Assembly (NCBI GenBank): GCA_037176705.1
Contig: CM073885.1
Location: forward strand, 89,891,001-89,955,000
Length of the DNA stretch: 64,000 nucleotides
Direction of reading: 5' to 3'
Source: Molossus alvarezi
Taxonomy: Eukaryota > Chordata > Mammalia > Chiroptera > Molossidae
This document shows, in pieces, positions 30,801-37,102 of the stretch (its first letter is position 1; each line of letters opens with the position of its first letter). A program made the translations under genes and the position numbers. The notes under the pieces are model-generated. The model saw only the letters and a list, made by a program, of their open reading frames with translations. It was not told where the DNA came from and did not search any database.

Positions 30801-32640
30801 CTAAGGGCATGTACCTCGGTGGCAGTTTGTCCCTGGCCCTGGTTGGGTCGTGCGGGAGGCAGCTGCTCGATGTGTCCCTTTCACGTCGATGTTTCTCTCT
30901 CTCTCTCTCTCTTCCTCTTTCTCCCTCCTGCTCTATCTGAACAAAAAATGGAAAAATGTCCTCGGGTGAGGATTAAAAACAAATAAACAAACAAAAAATA
31001 AAGGTAAGAATAGAGAAGGCAGTGGTCCAGGACACTTTCATAAACAAGATGACTTCTGAGGTGAACTTTGAGACGAATAAAGATTCTTCAGACAAGCAAA
31101 GCAAAAAACAGACATCTCCAAAATGGAGATAATAATACATATAAAAAGAATTTAAACCAGTGCCGGGCAATACTAAATGCTCAATACATATCAAACATTA
31201 TCTAACCAAATAGATTGTAAACTCCTCTTTATCACACCATCTGGTACTTAAAATAATTGAGAATTGACTGTGAGTCATTCCCCAAAACATTCTCAATAGA
31301 CACCAGGGAAACGTTGAATTCTGCTACTATAGCATATATAAACGAGTTTAATCTTTCTCTGAAAATAAAACAGAATTTAACTAGATTACTAAAATGATAA
31401 ATTAATGATGTGAAATCTTGCTCTGCAGAAATTGAAATCATGCTATTAGATTTAAATTCAAAAAGTGTCTGTATATAAAAATTACTACCATACCAATTTT
31501 CATTTTTAAAAAAGTTCCCTTGTATTGGTACAGAGCCTTCTTTCACATCTTTCTTAATTTTAATATGTAGTATGCCCTAATTCACTGAGCTTCATTAAGC
31601 TGTCAGAACCATATCTCTAAAACAAGCAGGATTCTATTTGCTTACAGAGATAAAATGAATGGCAGATATTCCCCAAATCTTATTTGGACTTTCATATATT
31701 TATGTCTGCCTTCATCTGGTATCTTATACTAAATTATCTATTGGGGAAAGCTAAATACAACTCTCTGTGCACTGTGTGTCATTATTAAATTGAAGTCTGT
31801 CGTTCACTTTTTTTTTTTTTTTTTTTAAATCCCAAGGAATGAATCAAGCACAACCAAAATCCCTGCTGTAGGTCACATTAATTGTAACCAATTATTTTCC
31901 TATTCATACTTACATGCAAAAATACAATGATTACGAGAGACAGAATTTCCAAGTATGCACCTTCTTGATGGCTTATTTCTATTAGCTCTTCAGAACGAAC
32001 AGCTTGCCAACTTTTAAGACAATCAGCTGACAGTTATAAACCATCAGCTTGTAGCTAACAGGTATAATGCAAGTTGCCATCAGAAGTTTACAAAAAATTA
32101 AGGCAAAACTAAGAATCTCTAAGGCAGAAAGGTGAAATGGCAGAACGTAAGCTGCCCTGAAAAGCATATTAAAAATTTTTGACTGTGGTGGAAATGCCAG
32201 AAAACAAAACTCTCTCGACACTATTCAAACTGGGAGAGAACCGAACCAGCACAGAAACAAACCCGGAGACCTCATAGGTGGCAACACAGAGGGGAAAATG
32301 CCAGCCGCCAGATTCTGTCACGACGGCCTCCCAGCAGACGAGACAAGGGCAGGACCACAGCCACTGGCACACTGCTGGAGCCCCTTCTCCTGCACTAAAG
32401 AGCGGCCGAGCTCTCACGTCCATGGCATCTCTTCCTTGAAAACTCAAAAGGGGAGGGGTTCCCGATGCTCCGGGAACTGGGTTAAACTCCTCCAGGTCCG
32501 TCTCCCCGCTGCACGCACCGCGTCTAAGGGAGGGCGACCAGTAGGGGAGGAGGACGTCCCACCGCAGGCACAAACCACAGGGAGAAGGGCATAAAGAAGT
32601 TGGTACCTGTTTGTCTCTCTCGAATACTAGCCGCCGCCAT
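1..32640 (-). CDS. SCFD1: SCFD1 (SLY1) gene, coding exons 1-9, spliced and 3'-partial
   Basis: Sec1/Munc18-family protein that binds ER/Golgi syntaxins and supports SNARE-driven vesicle fusion between ER and Golgi on the cytosolic face. Nine minus-strand exons (34, 71, 89, 91, 123, 88, 90, 56 and 86 bp of coding sequence) splice in phase to 242 codons plus 2 bases. The translation follows human SCFD1, as I remember it, from the start to the GDTLGAGQF region. Human SCFD1 is about 642 residues, so the missing part lies left of base 1. All introns are GT-AG: about 5.2 kb (intron 1), 6.3 kb (2), 1.8 kb (3), 8.8 kb (4), 2.0 kb (5), 4.6 kb (6), 1.6 kb (7) and 0.9 kb (8). This part covers SM domain 1, domain 2 and the approach to domain 3. 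No frameshift or stop is seen. Introns carry many SINEs and three LINE copies. Confidence 0.96.
397..596 (+). mobile_element. VES-type SINE (subtype A), SCFD1 intron 9
   Basis: tRNA-like head with a B box (ggttcaattctc), the body phrase 'gggcacatgcccaggttgtggg', a CT-rich segment and an A-rich tail. It is flanked by the TSD aacaaatttc at 387-396 and 597-606. Confidence 0.88.
707..792 (-). CDS. SCFD1: SCFD1 coding exon 9
   Basis: Acceptor ttttttccag at the right edge and donor GTATAA at the left. The exon reads [18 protein letters not shown] then [10 protein letters not shown], and ends two bases into a Ser codon (AG). This continues directly from exon 8 (...AAEMVAV) in the known protein order. 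It is the last SCFD1 exon inside the window. Confidence 0.95.
1727..1782 (-). CDS. SCFD1: SCFD1 coding exon 8
   Basis: A 56-bp exon between an acceptor (gttacaatag) and donor GTGAGT. With the split Gly codon from exon 7 it encodes [19 protein letters not shown]. The length restores phase 0 for exon 9. Confidence 0.95.
1981..2185 (+). mobile_element. VES-type SINE (subtype A), SCFD1 intron 7
   Basis: Head 'ggtgtggttcagtggttgag', B box-like 'gctcgattccc', a CT-rich part and an A/T tail ending in (AT)n. No clean TSD was found. Confidence 0.85.
2519..2772 (-). mobile_element. VES SINE (subtype B), SCFD1 intron 7
   Basis: The tail reads poly-T then 'atcctcacccgagg' on the plus strand and the head ends 'aaactggccagggc', so it is reversed. 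The 16-bp TSD tctgaaatactaattt is perfect at 2503-2518 and 2773-2788, which suggests a fairly recent insertion. Confidence 0.95.
3338..3427 (-). CDS. SCFD1: SCFD1 coding exon 7
   Basis: A 90-bp exon with acceptor gttttcactttag and donor GTAAGT. It encodes [16 protein letters not shown] then [14 protein letters not shown] plus a split Gly codon on each side. The [10 protein letters not shown] segment is a hallmark of SLY1 proteins. Confidence 0.96.
   Translation of the reverse strand, partial: LLTGQISQTQKWKLLWILLLTASSAFLLH
3904..4090 (-). mobile_element. Old hAT-Charlie fossil, MER5A-like
   Basis: Starts 'agtggttcccaaacttta' and continues through 'aagaatcact' to 'agccccttaggtgattcttgggg'. 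This is the order of the reversed MER5A consensus as I remember it. It is diverged, so its edges are approximate. Confidence 0.55.
4140..4218 (+). repeat. Old MIR/L2 3'-end fragment
   Basis: The phrase 'cccagtgtttgacaagaagatgctcagtaactatttgttaaa' (read in parts) resembles the common '...cagtgcctggcac...gtgctcagtaaatatttgtt' end of MIR and L2 elements. Confidence 0.4.
4829..5071 (-). mobile_element. VES SINE (subtype B), SCFD1 intron 6
   Basis: Reversed VES: 'atcttcacccgagg' tail side, body 'aactgcaatcgaggtacgtg', head 'accaaactggccagggc'. The flanks share tgtacactt. Confidence 0.9.
5400..5545 (-). repeat. Old MIR SINE fragment
   Basis: 'tattatctcctttttatagatatggaactgaag' followed by 'cacatagaaacaaagtaacttgtg' (in parts) matches the order of a reversed MIR. 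It is diverged and truncated just upstream of the half-L1. Confidence 0.5.
5645..5656 (+). promoter_or_regulatory. YY1-type motif at the 5' end of the half-L1
   Basis: CAAGATGGCGGC matches the YY1 consensus and lies 13 bp inside the element. A YY1 site near the 5' end is known to position transcription starts in human L1. By analogy this could set the start of the half-L1 transcript. Confidence 0.55.
6516..7436 (+). CDS. LINE-1 ORF1 protein, intact, 306 aa
   Basis: RNA-binding chaperone of LINE-1 ribonucleoprotein particles; it forms trimers and coats L1 RNA. The frame is open throughout. Residues about 35-125 are Lys/Glu-rich with heptad-like spacing (coiled coil). An RRM-like core follows with [13 protein letters not shown] near 129-141, and a C-terminal domain with RHIIIKM near 188 and [16 protein letters not shown] near 223-238. 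The order and length fit mammalian L1 ORF1p, which is usually 300-375 residues. The start at 6516 was chosen because [13 protein letters not shown] aligns with the [13 protein letters not shown] start of the 12.95k copy. No ORF2 follows. Whether this copy is transcribed cannot be judged from sequence. Confidence 0.9.
   Translation: MRIQRNRSQMKEQNKTPRKELSEMDISNLTDAEFKILLIRMLNELSEGLKSIKKYQSEMIAAQLETKEALTEIKNNLHSFNNRVCKSKEQTIDLEYKEAKNAQPEQQKEKRIQKNEDRVRSLWDNLKRANIRILGVPEGEEREQEIENLFETIMAENFPNLVKETDIQVQEAQRVPNKMNPKRPTPRHIIIKMQKVQDKERILKAARERQLVTYKGVPIRLSADFSKETLQARREWQEIFRVMKTKNLQPKLLYPAKLSFRIDGHIKTFPDKKKLKEFITTKPLLYEMMKGLFKEKDKMYEQTKWQ
8078..8165 (-). CDS. SCFD1: SCFD1 coding exon 6
   Basis: An 88-bp exon with acceptor ctttgtttctag and donor GTAAGTA. 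It encodes [16 protein letters not shown] then [13 protein letters not shown] and the first base of a Gly/Ala codon completed in exon 7. Confidence 0.96.
8350..8526 (+). mobile_element. tRNA-derived SINE, third type
   Basis: Head 'ccctggctggatagctcagc', B box-like 'gtttgatccca', then a body unlike VES ('caagaatcaaccaatgaatg', 'gtggaacaacaaatggatg') and an (AAAC)n tail. It is a separate tRNA-type SINE from the two VES forms in the window. No clear TSD. Confidence 0.7.
8815..9046 (-). mobile_element. VES SINE (subtype B), SCFD1 intron 5
   Basis: Reversed VES lacking the usual 'atcctcacccgagg' tail phrase. Perfect 15-bp TSD gaaaaataaaattta at 8800-8814 and 9047-9061. Confidence 0.92.
9759..9986 (+). 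mobile_element. VES SINE (subtype B), SCFD1 intron 5
   Basis: Forward head 'gccctggccggtttggctcag', B box 'ggttcggttccc', terminal 'tcctcgggtgaggatt' and an A tail. Perfect 13-bp TSD agtactgagtctg at 9746-9758 and 9987-9999. Confidence 0.95.
10119..10241 (-). CDS. SCFD1: SCFD1 coding exon 5
   Basis: A 123-bp exon (41 codons, phase 0 on both sides) with acceptor tatttgtag and donor GTAAGAG. It encodes [32 protein letters not shown] and ANAVPQVAK. Relative to human SCFD1 as I recall it, SAVTQ is replaced by NAVPQ; this is conservative in a helical stretch. Confidence 0.96.
10299..10519 (+). mobile_element. VES-type SINE (subtype A), SCFD1 intron 4
   Basis: Head 'ccggccaatgtggctcagtg', body 'gggcacatgcccaggttgta', CT-rich segment and A-rich tail. 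No convincing TSD, in line with an older copy. Confidence 0.85.
10520..11639. other. SCFD1 intron 4, unique-looking AT-rich sequence
   Basis: No transposon or exon recognised. The short open frames here (10900-11094, 11265-11513) have no recognisable protein family and no gene context. Confidence 0.5.
11769..12130 (+). repeat. Imperfect repeated units in the L1 5' region
   Basis: The phrase 'agttaccc.tg.gg..ctg.ggggtgctgaagcaccagagagg' (consensus, dots variable) recurs at about 11769, 11838, 11912, 11973 and 12081. The spacings are about 69, 74, 61 and 108 bp. Each unit carries 'ggtgctgaagcacc' or a variant, which contains a short palindrome. Confidence 0.75.
12952..13835 (+). pseudogene. 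L1 ORF1 remnant
   Basis: Starts [13 protein letters not shown] and ends in a 140-codon open stretch (13413-13835) with [18 protein letters not shown] and [16 protein letters not shown], the RRM/C-terminal part of ORF1p. Stops and frameshifts break the coiled-coil half. Confidence 0.88.
13871..17936 (+). pseudogene. L1 ORF2 (endonuclease/reverse transcriptase) remnant
   Basis: Begins [16 protein letters not shown], is interrupted by a SINE (13950-14189), and continues with endonuclease motifs CLQETH (near 14250) and AGDFN (near 14555). The reverse-transcriptase core shows [10 protein letters not shown] near 15910 and LFTDDMIIY near 16208, where L1 usually has FADDM. The Cys-rich C-terminal part runs to the stop at 17936. 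At least five frame breaks are present, so it is not functional. Confidence 0.9.
13950..14189 (+). mobile_element. VES SINE (subtype B) inserted in L1 ORF2
   Basis: Complete VES with perfect 17-bp TSD aaaaagacacagggtag at 13933-13949 and 14190-14206. It lies about 80 bp into ORF2, so it is younger than the host L1. Confidence 0.96.
18384..18805 (+). repeat. Old interspersed repeat, family not resolved
   Basis: The region from 'tgttagctacctatccaata' through 'agcaagacaatgacaacaat' to 'ggacttcctatttatagg' has the flavour of a common old mammalian repeat that also appears at about 56190-56400. I cannot name the family with confidence. Confidence 0.4.
19078..19168 (-). CDS. SCFD1: SCFD1 coding exon 4
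   Basis: A 91-bp exon with acceptor atgtcttctag and donor GTAATG. It encodes (L)[16 protein letters not shown] then [14 protein letters not shown], completing a Leu codon split with exon 3. PAVYFVMPT is a conserved SM-protein strand. Confidence 0.96.
19409..19642 (-). mobile_element. VES SINE (subtype B), SCFD1 intron 3
   Basis: Reversed VES. Perfect 16-bp TSD caattgccctactttt at 19393-19408 and 19643-19658. Confidence 0.95.
20378..20583 (+). mobile_element. VES-type SINE (subtype A), SCFD1 intron 3
   Basis: Head 'cctagctggtgtgtatcagtg', B box 'ggttcgattccc' and a CT-rich segment. Perfect 15-bp TSD aaaagtatatttaag at 20363-20377 and 20584-20598, showing that subtype A copies also include fairly young insertions. 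Confidence 0.93.
20923..21011 (-). CDS. SCFD1: SCFD1 coding exon 3
   Basis: An 89-bp exon with acceptor ttttttactag and donor GTGAGT. It encodes [18 protein letters not shown] then [11 protein letters not shown] plus two bases of a Leu codon. The [15 protein letters not shown] strand-helix is typical of SM domain 1. Confidence 0.96.
22752..23600 (+). pseudogene. L1 ORF1 remnant in the 21.3-24.7k element
   Basis: Open pieces include [16 protein letters not shown] and, at 23188-23475, [18 protein letters not shown] with [16 protein letters not shown]. These match the ORF1p at 6516-7436. Frameshifts separate the pieces. Confidence 0.82.
24201..24458 (+). mobile_element. VES SINE (subtype B) inserted in the L1 3' region
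   Basis: Forward VES with perfect 12-bp TSD aaaacagaaata at 24189-24200 and 24459-24470. Confidence 0.95.
24781..25061 (-). mobile_element. VES SINE whose tail has become a (CA)n microsatellite
   Basis: Reversed VES. The perfect 14-bp TSD aatagtcaataata lies at 24767-24780 and 25062-25075. The left TSD abuts the TA/TG/CA-rich stretch, so that stretch is the SINE's own 3' tail. Confidence 0.93.
24796..24824. repeat. (AC)n microsatellite
   Basis: About 14 uninterrupted AC units, lying inside the 3' tail of the VES at 24781-25061. Confidence 0.97.
25211..25370 (+). repeat. 54-bp direct duplication around a VES tail fragment
   Basis: A 54-bp segment at 25211-25264 recurs at 25317-25370 with one T/C mismatch. 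Between them lies 'aaaaatggagaaatgccctc' plus 'aggtgaggaca', the 3' end of a VES SINE, and a further partial copy 'atactagagactaaa'. Confidence 0.93.
25613..25872 (+). mobile_element. VES SINE (subtype B), SCFD1 intron 2
   Basis: Forward VES, slightly diverged ('ggttcggctcctgcatgtacc' carries a short deletion). TSD gtatcaaaaca at 25602-25612 and 25873-25883. Confidence 0.92.
26050..26286 (+). mobile_element. VES SINE (subtype B), SCFD1 intron 2
   Basis: Forward VES with perfect 16-bp TSD aaacatggttttcttg at 26034-26049 and 26287-26302. Confidence 0.95.
26303..27295. other. SCFD1 intron 2, no recognised element
   Basis: About 1 kb of unique-looking AT-rich sequence between the last SINE and exon 2. 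No exon, RNA gene or repeat was recognised. Confidence 0.5.
27296..27366 (-). CDS. SCFD1: SCFD1 coding exon 2
   Basis: A 71-bp exon with acceptor cattttcatttccag and donor GTAAGAG. With the G from exon 1 it encodes [16 protein letters not shown] then STGEPVWK. Human has Ile for the Val of PHVKN, as I recall. This is the N-terminal part of SM domain 1 that faces the syntaxin. Confidence 0.97.
27367..28604. other. SCFD1 intron 1, no recognised element
   Basis: AT-rich unique-looking intronic sequence. No repeat, exon or RNA gene recognised. Confidence 0.5.
28605..28945 (-). other. GC-richer block with a 96-codon open frame, unassigned
   Basis: This stretch is clearly richer in G+C than its flanks and is open on the minus strand from 28944 to 28654. 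The translation ([16 protein letters not shown]...) matches no family I know. It could be an old repeat, a processed pseudogene fragment or chance. I assign no function. Confidence 0.3.
28968..29220 (+). mobile_element. VES SINE (subtype B), SCFD1 intron 1
   Basis: Forward VES with perfect 13-bp TSD agaatgtaatttt at 28955-28967 and 29221-29233. Confidence 0.95.
29613..29860 (-). mobile_element. VES-related SINE, older copy
   Basis: Reversed: 'ctcgaggatatttttccatt' tail side, head 'gagccaaaccagtcagggc'. Body phrase 'acgtgcccttgcccagaatc' marks an older VES form. No TSD recognised. Confidence 0.88.
30203..30304 (+). mobile_element. Head-only VES SINE (about 100 bp) with TSD
   Basis: Only the tRNA-like head is present: 'gccctggccggttaggctcag', B box 'ggttcggcccc', ending 'cacacgtacc', followed at once by an A/G tail. 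The body, CT tract and 'tcctcgggtgagg' end are missing. Perfect 13-bp TSD aaaagcaaggaga at 30190-30202 and 30305-30317. Confidence 0.9.
30732..30999 (+). mobile_element. VES SINE (subtype B), SCFD1 intron 1
   Basis: Forward VES with a 16-bp TSD (15/16 identical), aaaggtaagaacagag at 30716-30731 against aaaggtaagaatagag at 31000-31015. Confidence 0.94.
31120..31202 (+). repeat. Old MIR 3' fragment
   Basis: 'ccaaaatggagataataata' followed by 'ccagtgccgggcaatacta' and 'atgctcaatacatat' matches the order of the MIR 3' half. Confidence 0.55.
31203..32160. other. SCFD1 intron 1, AT-rich, near the promoter
   Basis: Unique-looking sequence apart from a T19 run at 31808-31826. No exon or repeat recognised. 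Confidence 0.5.
32607..32640 (-). CDS. SCFD1: SCFD1 coding exon 1 (start codon)
   Basis: ATG at 32638-32640, then [11 protein letters not shown] and one base (G), donor [21 protein letters not shown] matches the human N-terminus. This ATG was chosen over the in-frame ATG four codons upstream-plus-one (32653-32655, MVGAK) because it aligns with the known start. The human protein, as I recall it, has a longer Ala-rich start; here it is only three Ala. Confidence 0.9.
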
Positions 32641-32645
32641 CTTGG
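32633..32645 (-). promoter_or_regulatory. YY1-type site overlapping the SCFD1 start codon
   Basis: CCAAGATGGCGGC on the minus strand fits the YY1 consensus and contains the ATG itself. YY1 sites just downstream of the transcription start, often over the first ATG, are known in housekeeping promoters. Confidence 0.7.
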
Positions 32646-32708
32646 CTCCCACCATCCACTGCCCGGCTGGCGAGCAGAGCCCAGGATGACGTGGCCGCCG
32701 CAACCGCC

Positions 32709-32715
32709 CCGGAAG
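32709..32715 (+). promoter_or_regulatory. ETS-family site (CCGGAAG)
   Basis: Core GGAA in the canonical CCGGAAG context, about 70 bp upstream of the SCFD1 ATG. ETS/GABP sites are common in CpG promoters. Confidence 0.55.
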
Positions 32716-32726
32716 CAAAGCCCGGA

Positions 32727-32737
32727 GGGGCGGGGCC
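32727..32737 (+). promoter_or_regulatory. GC box (SP/KLF type)
   Basis: GGGGCGGGGCC, about 90 bp upstream of the SCFD1 ATG. Confidence 0.6.
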
Positions 32738-32870
32738 AAAGGAAGTTCTTGGGGGTTGGACCCCGCCTCCTCCAGGACGGCTCTCCCACCGCTTCAAACC
32801 TCCGCAGGACTTCGAACCCAGTGCCGGTTCTTACCTGAACCCCGTGGCGTTTTTCAGCTGCAGAATAATA

Positions 32871-35800
32871 GGATTTTTTATTCTATTTGTTCAGGCCACC
32901 GCCTCTCAAACGGTAGCTGCTTTCAGTCGAGCTCTTACGGTGGGAGCGGAGTGTAGTGCAAAGAACATAATTAAACGCCGAACTGTTGGGTCATTTACAG
33001 ATCACTAACTGGTGAGAATACTTAGGGGTTTAAGGACCAGGACTAACGTTAATTGAAACTCCGGTAACAAAGCAGGCACTTAAATGCTAGCTGCCTCTTC
33101 TGTTTCCTCTTCGCTCCTCTTTACTGGGAAAGGCGGCTTTGGAGCAATGTTTTTCTCAATGGTCTGGCTTTATGGTGTTTTGCTAACATGGACACAAGAA
33201 CCAGAAGGATGCAAAATGGCAGATATTTCCTCCCATCCCTTTGGTAACTGCAAAAATCACAAAACACTGCTTTGGGGGAGAGTAGGTAAGTGGATTTGGC
33301 TGGTGTTTTAATGTACACATGAAGCCACGTGATGGTCAAATGTACCCAATATTGATGATTCCCAATTTAATCCACAGATTTTTATTGGATGTCAAAAACG
33401 GATCCACAATGACAACTCATTTCCCCTATGTTTAGAGTTCACTGATGACATTGCACTAGCTGTTGAAGTATGTTCATTCTAAAGCTGCGCCAGATTCTGA
33501 AATGAAATTAGTGTCTCAAAAACTGCTTTCAAAACTTTAAAATTTATGAGAAATTAGTTAAAAGTTACCCTAACAACTACACAAAAAGCACATTTCTGTA
33601 ATAAAATATTAACTTCTCTATTTCACCAAGAAAAGTCATTTATTTTTACGTGATCTTATTTAAAACACCATTAGGAAATGCCCTAGAATTGAGCATACAT
33701 TCTTTTTCTTGTGTAATTAAAATTATTTTTCAGCTTCATGGAGAATTGACAAAATCTGTAAGGTATTTAAAGTGTATATTGTGATGACTGACATATACAT
33801 TGTGAAAAGATTCCATCTAGTGAATGATCACATCCATCCCCATGAGAACAATTTAGCTCTACTTTTAAGCACATTTCAATGATAAATACAGATATCAACT
33901 GTAGTCATCATGTTATATATTAGATCCTCAGACCTTATTCATCTTGAAGCTGAAAGTTACAATTGTTTGACTTCTATGTACCAGGTGATGGGATCTGGGG
34001 GACATAGGGAGAGGTTGGTAAAAGTTATGAATCTTTAAGAATTGCATTCTCTCTTATTTCTATAGCTAGTTGGCATAGTCACTAAGAAATTAACTGGAAT
34101 AATTACTGTTTTATTCAGTGTTATCACCAATATTTTTAAATAGTTTAAAAAACAAAACAAAACAAAAAAACCCCTCACCGGAGGTGGTTTTAATTGATTC
34201 TAGGGAGAGAAGGGAGGGAGGAAGATTGATGTGAGATACATGGGTCAATTACCTCCAAAACCCACAAACTTTTGGTGTATGGGGTGATGCTCCAACCACA
34301 TGAGCCACCTAGCTAGGGCTATCACCAATATTTTGAAGGAATCACCAATGATCTAGGTGTGTTGTGAATAAACAGAAATGACAGTTCCTGCCCTATGTGA
34401 AAGTTCTTCAGTTTTTGTGTCCATGGAATATAAAATATACAGGCTTTCTGGCTTTCCAACACCTGAGAGCCCAATCTTATTCATTTGGGTACTTATACTC
34501 TCAAATTCAAATCGATCATTTAACCATTTCAGCTCCATCAGACTTCTCCCTAATACTATACATAAAACCATATTAAAAAGCTAAGAAAATGTTTAACATT
34601 TATATACAGTATCAACATAAAACTGATAAAAACTATTCTCAACAAGGAGTGCACATAATGTGGTCAATAAACTTAGAGAAAAATATGCCCCACAGATGAA
34701 TAGTAGTAGACAAGTAGTCTCTGTAAGGCTGAGACTAAGGTATCTGTTACATATTCGAATCAAATAATAAAAATAAATTGTGGCTTCAGAATATCAGTTA
34801 ATCTAACTTATTGTACCCCTTTATCCAATTCTACCTACCCAGATTTTTGGCTTAAATAATTTATTCTGGTAAACTGTAATCCTTCATTCAAGAGAGTTTC
34901 CTAAGTGCAAGCTGACAGTTCGCAGGATCTCTCAAACGCAGAAAGAATCTATCTACTTAATATTTTTGGAATCTTAACCTTGTTAAATCATGTCAAGTTA
35001 TTTAACTAAGTTTATATAAGCATTTCACATTTAGTAGCATAAACATTTATTTTAAAAACTTCATTTAAGTGGCATGTTTTTTTGGCTACATCTGATGTCT
35101 TCAAAAGGGGGGGATGGGAATAGGCTGCCACATAAACTATCACCTAGTACAATACCTGGCATACAGTAAGTATTGGAATACGTTTGGCAACTGAGAAACA
35201 GTCAAAATGAGAACTTAAAAACTGGGTTTCTTCAAAGCAACCCAAACATTCCTAAACTACACATAATACACATTCAAGCAATCCATCATTCAATGTGTTC
35301 TTACGCTTTGTATTGCATTACTCGAATCACAAGACTTTGTGTTGCATTACTCGAAGCATTAAAACTAGTTTAATAGCTTACTGTGAAGCATGTGATAATC
35401 ACTATATAAAAAGATCACATATTTATAAATAGAATCATTTTTTGGTTGACTGTTTTCTTTATAAACAGAATCTTGTTCTAATTTCTTATGACTGGAATGC
35501 TAAAGGCAAAGTCACTGAAAAACTTACCTATTATACTTTCCTTAGCATTAAGTAGCAAGTGCAAAAACTCCACTAGCTTCCATATTAGTAGGGACAAAAA
35601 TGATAAAAACTTTTGGTATAAAGTAGAAGTCAAGTGATTTCTCAAATAAAGGCTTTTTACTTGACACAAAGAATGAACTATTCATAAATGGGAATTAAAT
35701 ATGACAAAATAAACTAGTTTCTGATACTTTAAAGAATATTTACCTTAAATACTAAAATAACCAAGTATAAGAATAGTAGAGAATTGTATAAAAAAACTTT

Positions 35801-36828
35801 CAGATGAAGTTCTCACACCAAAAAGTTTAAAAACGATGACTATAAAACTAACCAAAGACCATTAATAGCAGATACATAATAGGCAAATTTTTGGTTTTCT
35901 TTGATATTAAGAGCAATAGAAAACAAGCTTGAAATATATGGCATTTGGATGAAAATATTTAAGAAATACATACATACATAATGGTTTATAGCATTATTTC
36001 TTTTGAAAATCAATTAATTATCAGTAAGAAGTAAGCACTGGCCATAACAGTGAATAGAAAAAGAACATTCAGAATACAAACCATTTGACATAGTAACACT
36101 GCAGAAAACAAATAACCTACAAGTTTCTCTGATATGGCCTGACTACACAGATTAATCTTTAAAAATCATACTAATGGAAAATCCTTAAAACAGAAAACGT
36201 TTTTCAATATGAATACTTAGGCTTCAGTTTAAACCAAGAATATCCTAATGATTATTCACACCTTATCCCTAAGGCCCTGACTATGCATAAAGTAAGTGAG
36301 CAATTGAAATACTGTTTTGATTGTATCCAAACCAAGCTCCCTTCCTCCCTCCTACCCCTCCCCACCTAAAAAGTGTGTGCGTGCTCATTAGCTTAATATA
36401 CCACAGTAGGGGAAATTAATTAAAACTACAAATAACCAGAAAATTCTTTGAATTAGATTTTTGTTTGTATTGGTTTAGTGGCTTTTAAATTTTATAAAAC
36501 TAGGTAGGTTAAGAAATAAAGTAGCCAATTTTATCAACACATTTGAAATATATGACAAGTTTGAGATTTACATTAGATGTTCAAACTCATTTTTGATAAT
36601 CGGTCTTTTAATTACTTTCAATAATCTAAATTTAACACAAGACAAAGAAATGTTCTAAAGTTCTTGAAAACTTCAAATGAAAGTGAAAATTTAATTTGCT
36701 GGATCTGTTAGTAAGTGTAACAAAGAAAATCACACTAGGATTATGTTTTAGTTTTCCTTTGGTATTAAGAGATATATATTACCGATATCAAATCAATCCT
36801 GTTATTTTTCTTTGAAAATATCAGTAAC
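32871..36828. other. Intergenic interval between SCFD1 and G2E3 (part)
   Basis: Mostly unique-looking AT-rich sequence upstream of SCFD1, holding one old SINE (34137-34319) and a possible MIR/L2 scrap near 35130-35170 ('caatacctggcatacagtaa'). No exon recognised; a transcript divergent from the CpG promoter cannot be excluded. Confidence 0.5.
34137..34319 (-). mobile_element. tRNA-type SINE with 'ttggtgtatggggtgatgct' head
   Basis: Reversed: '...cccctcaccggaggtggtttt' tail side, then 'ggtgtatggggtgatgctcc' and 'gagccacctagctagggc'. The body is shorter than subtype B. Perfect 15-bp TSD tatcaccaatatttt at 34122-34136 and 34320-34334. Confidence 0.88.
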
Positions 36829-37102
36829 TGCCCTGGCTTGTGTGGCTCAGTGCTTAAAGCACCGGCCAACTCGCCAAAGTGTCTCGGGTTTGACTCCCAG
36901 GCAAAGATATGTACCTAGGTTGCAGGTCCGACCCCTAGCCCTACTAGGGGCACGTGTGGCAACCAATCAATGTGTCTGTCTCACATTGATGTTTCTTTCT
37001 CTCTCTCTCTTTCTACCCCTCATCCCTCCTTCCCTTCCACTCTCTCTAAAAATTAATGAAAAAAATATCCTCGAGTGTGGATTAACAAAAATCTAAAAAT
37101 AA
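36829..37102 (+). mobile_element. VES-related SINE, older copy
   Basis: Head 'gccctggcttgtgtggctcag', B box 'ggtttgactccc', tail phrase 'atcctcgagtgtggatt'. Flanks share an imperfect duplication, aaaatatcagta against aaaatatcaata. Confidence 0.88.

Larger units (their letters stand above)
32290..32870. promoter_or_regulatory. CpG-rich promoter region of SCFD1
   Basis: This is by far the most CpG-rich non-repeat stretch in the window and it straddles exon 1. It carries a GC box, an ETS-type site and a YY1 site over the start codon, and no TATA box was seen at a suitable place. This is the usual layout of a broadly expressed gene. Boundaries are by eye. Confidence 0.85.

Noticed and set aside
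32169..32789. 206-codon open frame on the minus strand across the SCFD1 CpG region
   Set aside because: It runs through the promoter, exon 1 in another frame and the intron, and its Arg/Pro/Gly-rich translation follows from high G+C. It matches no family.
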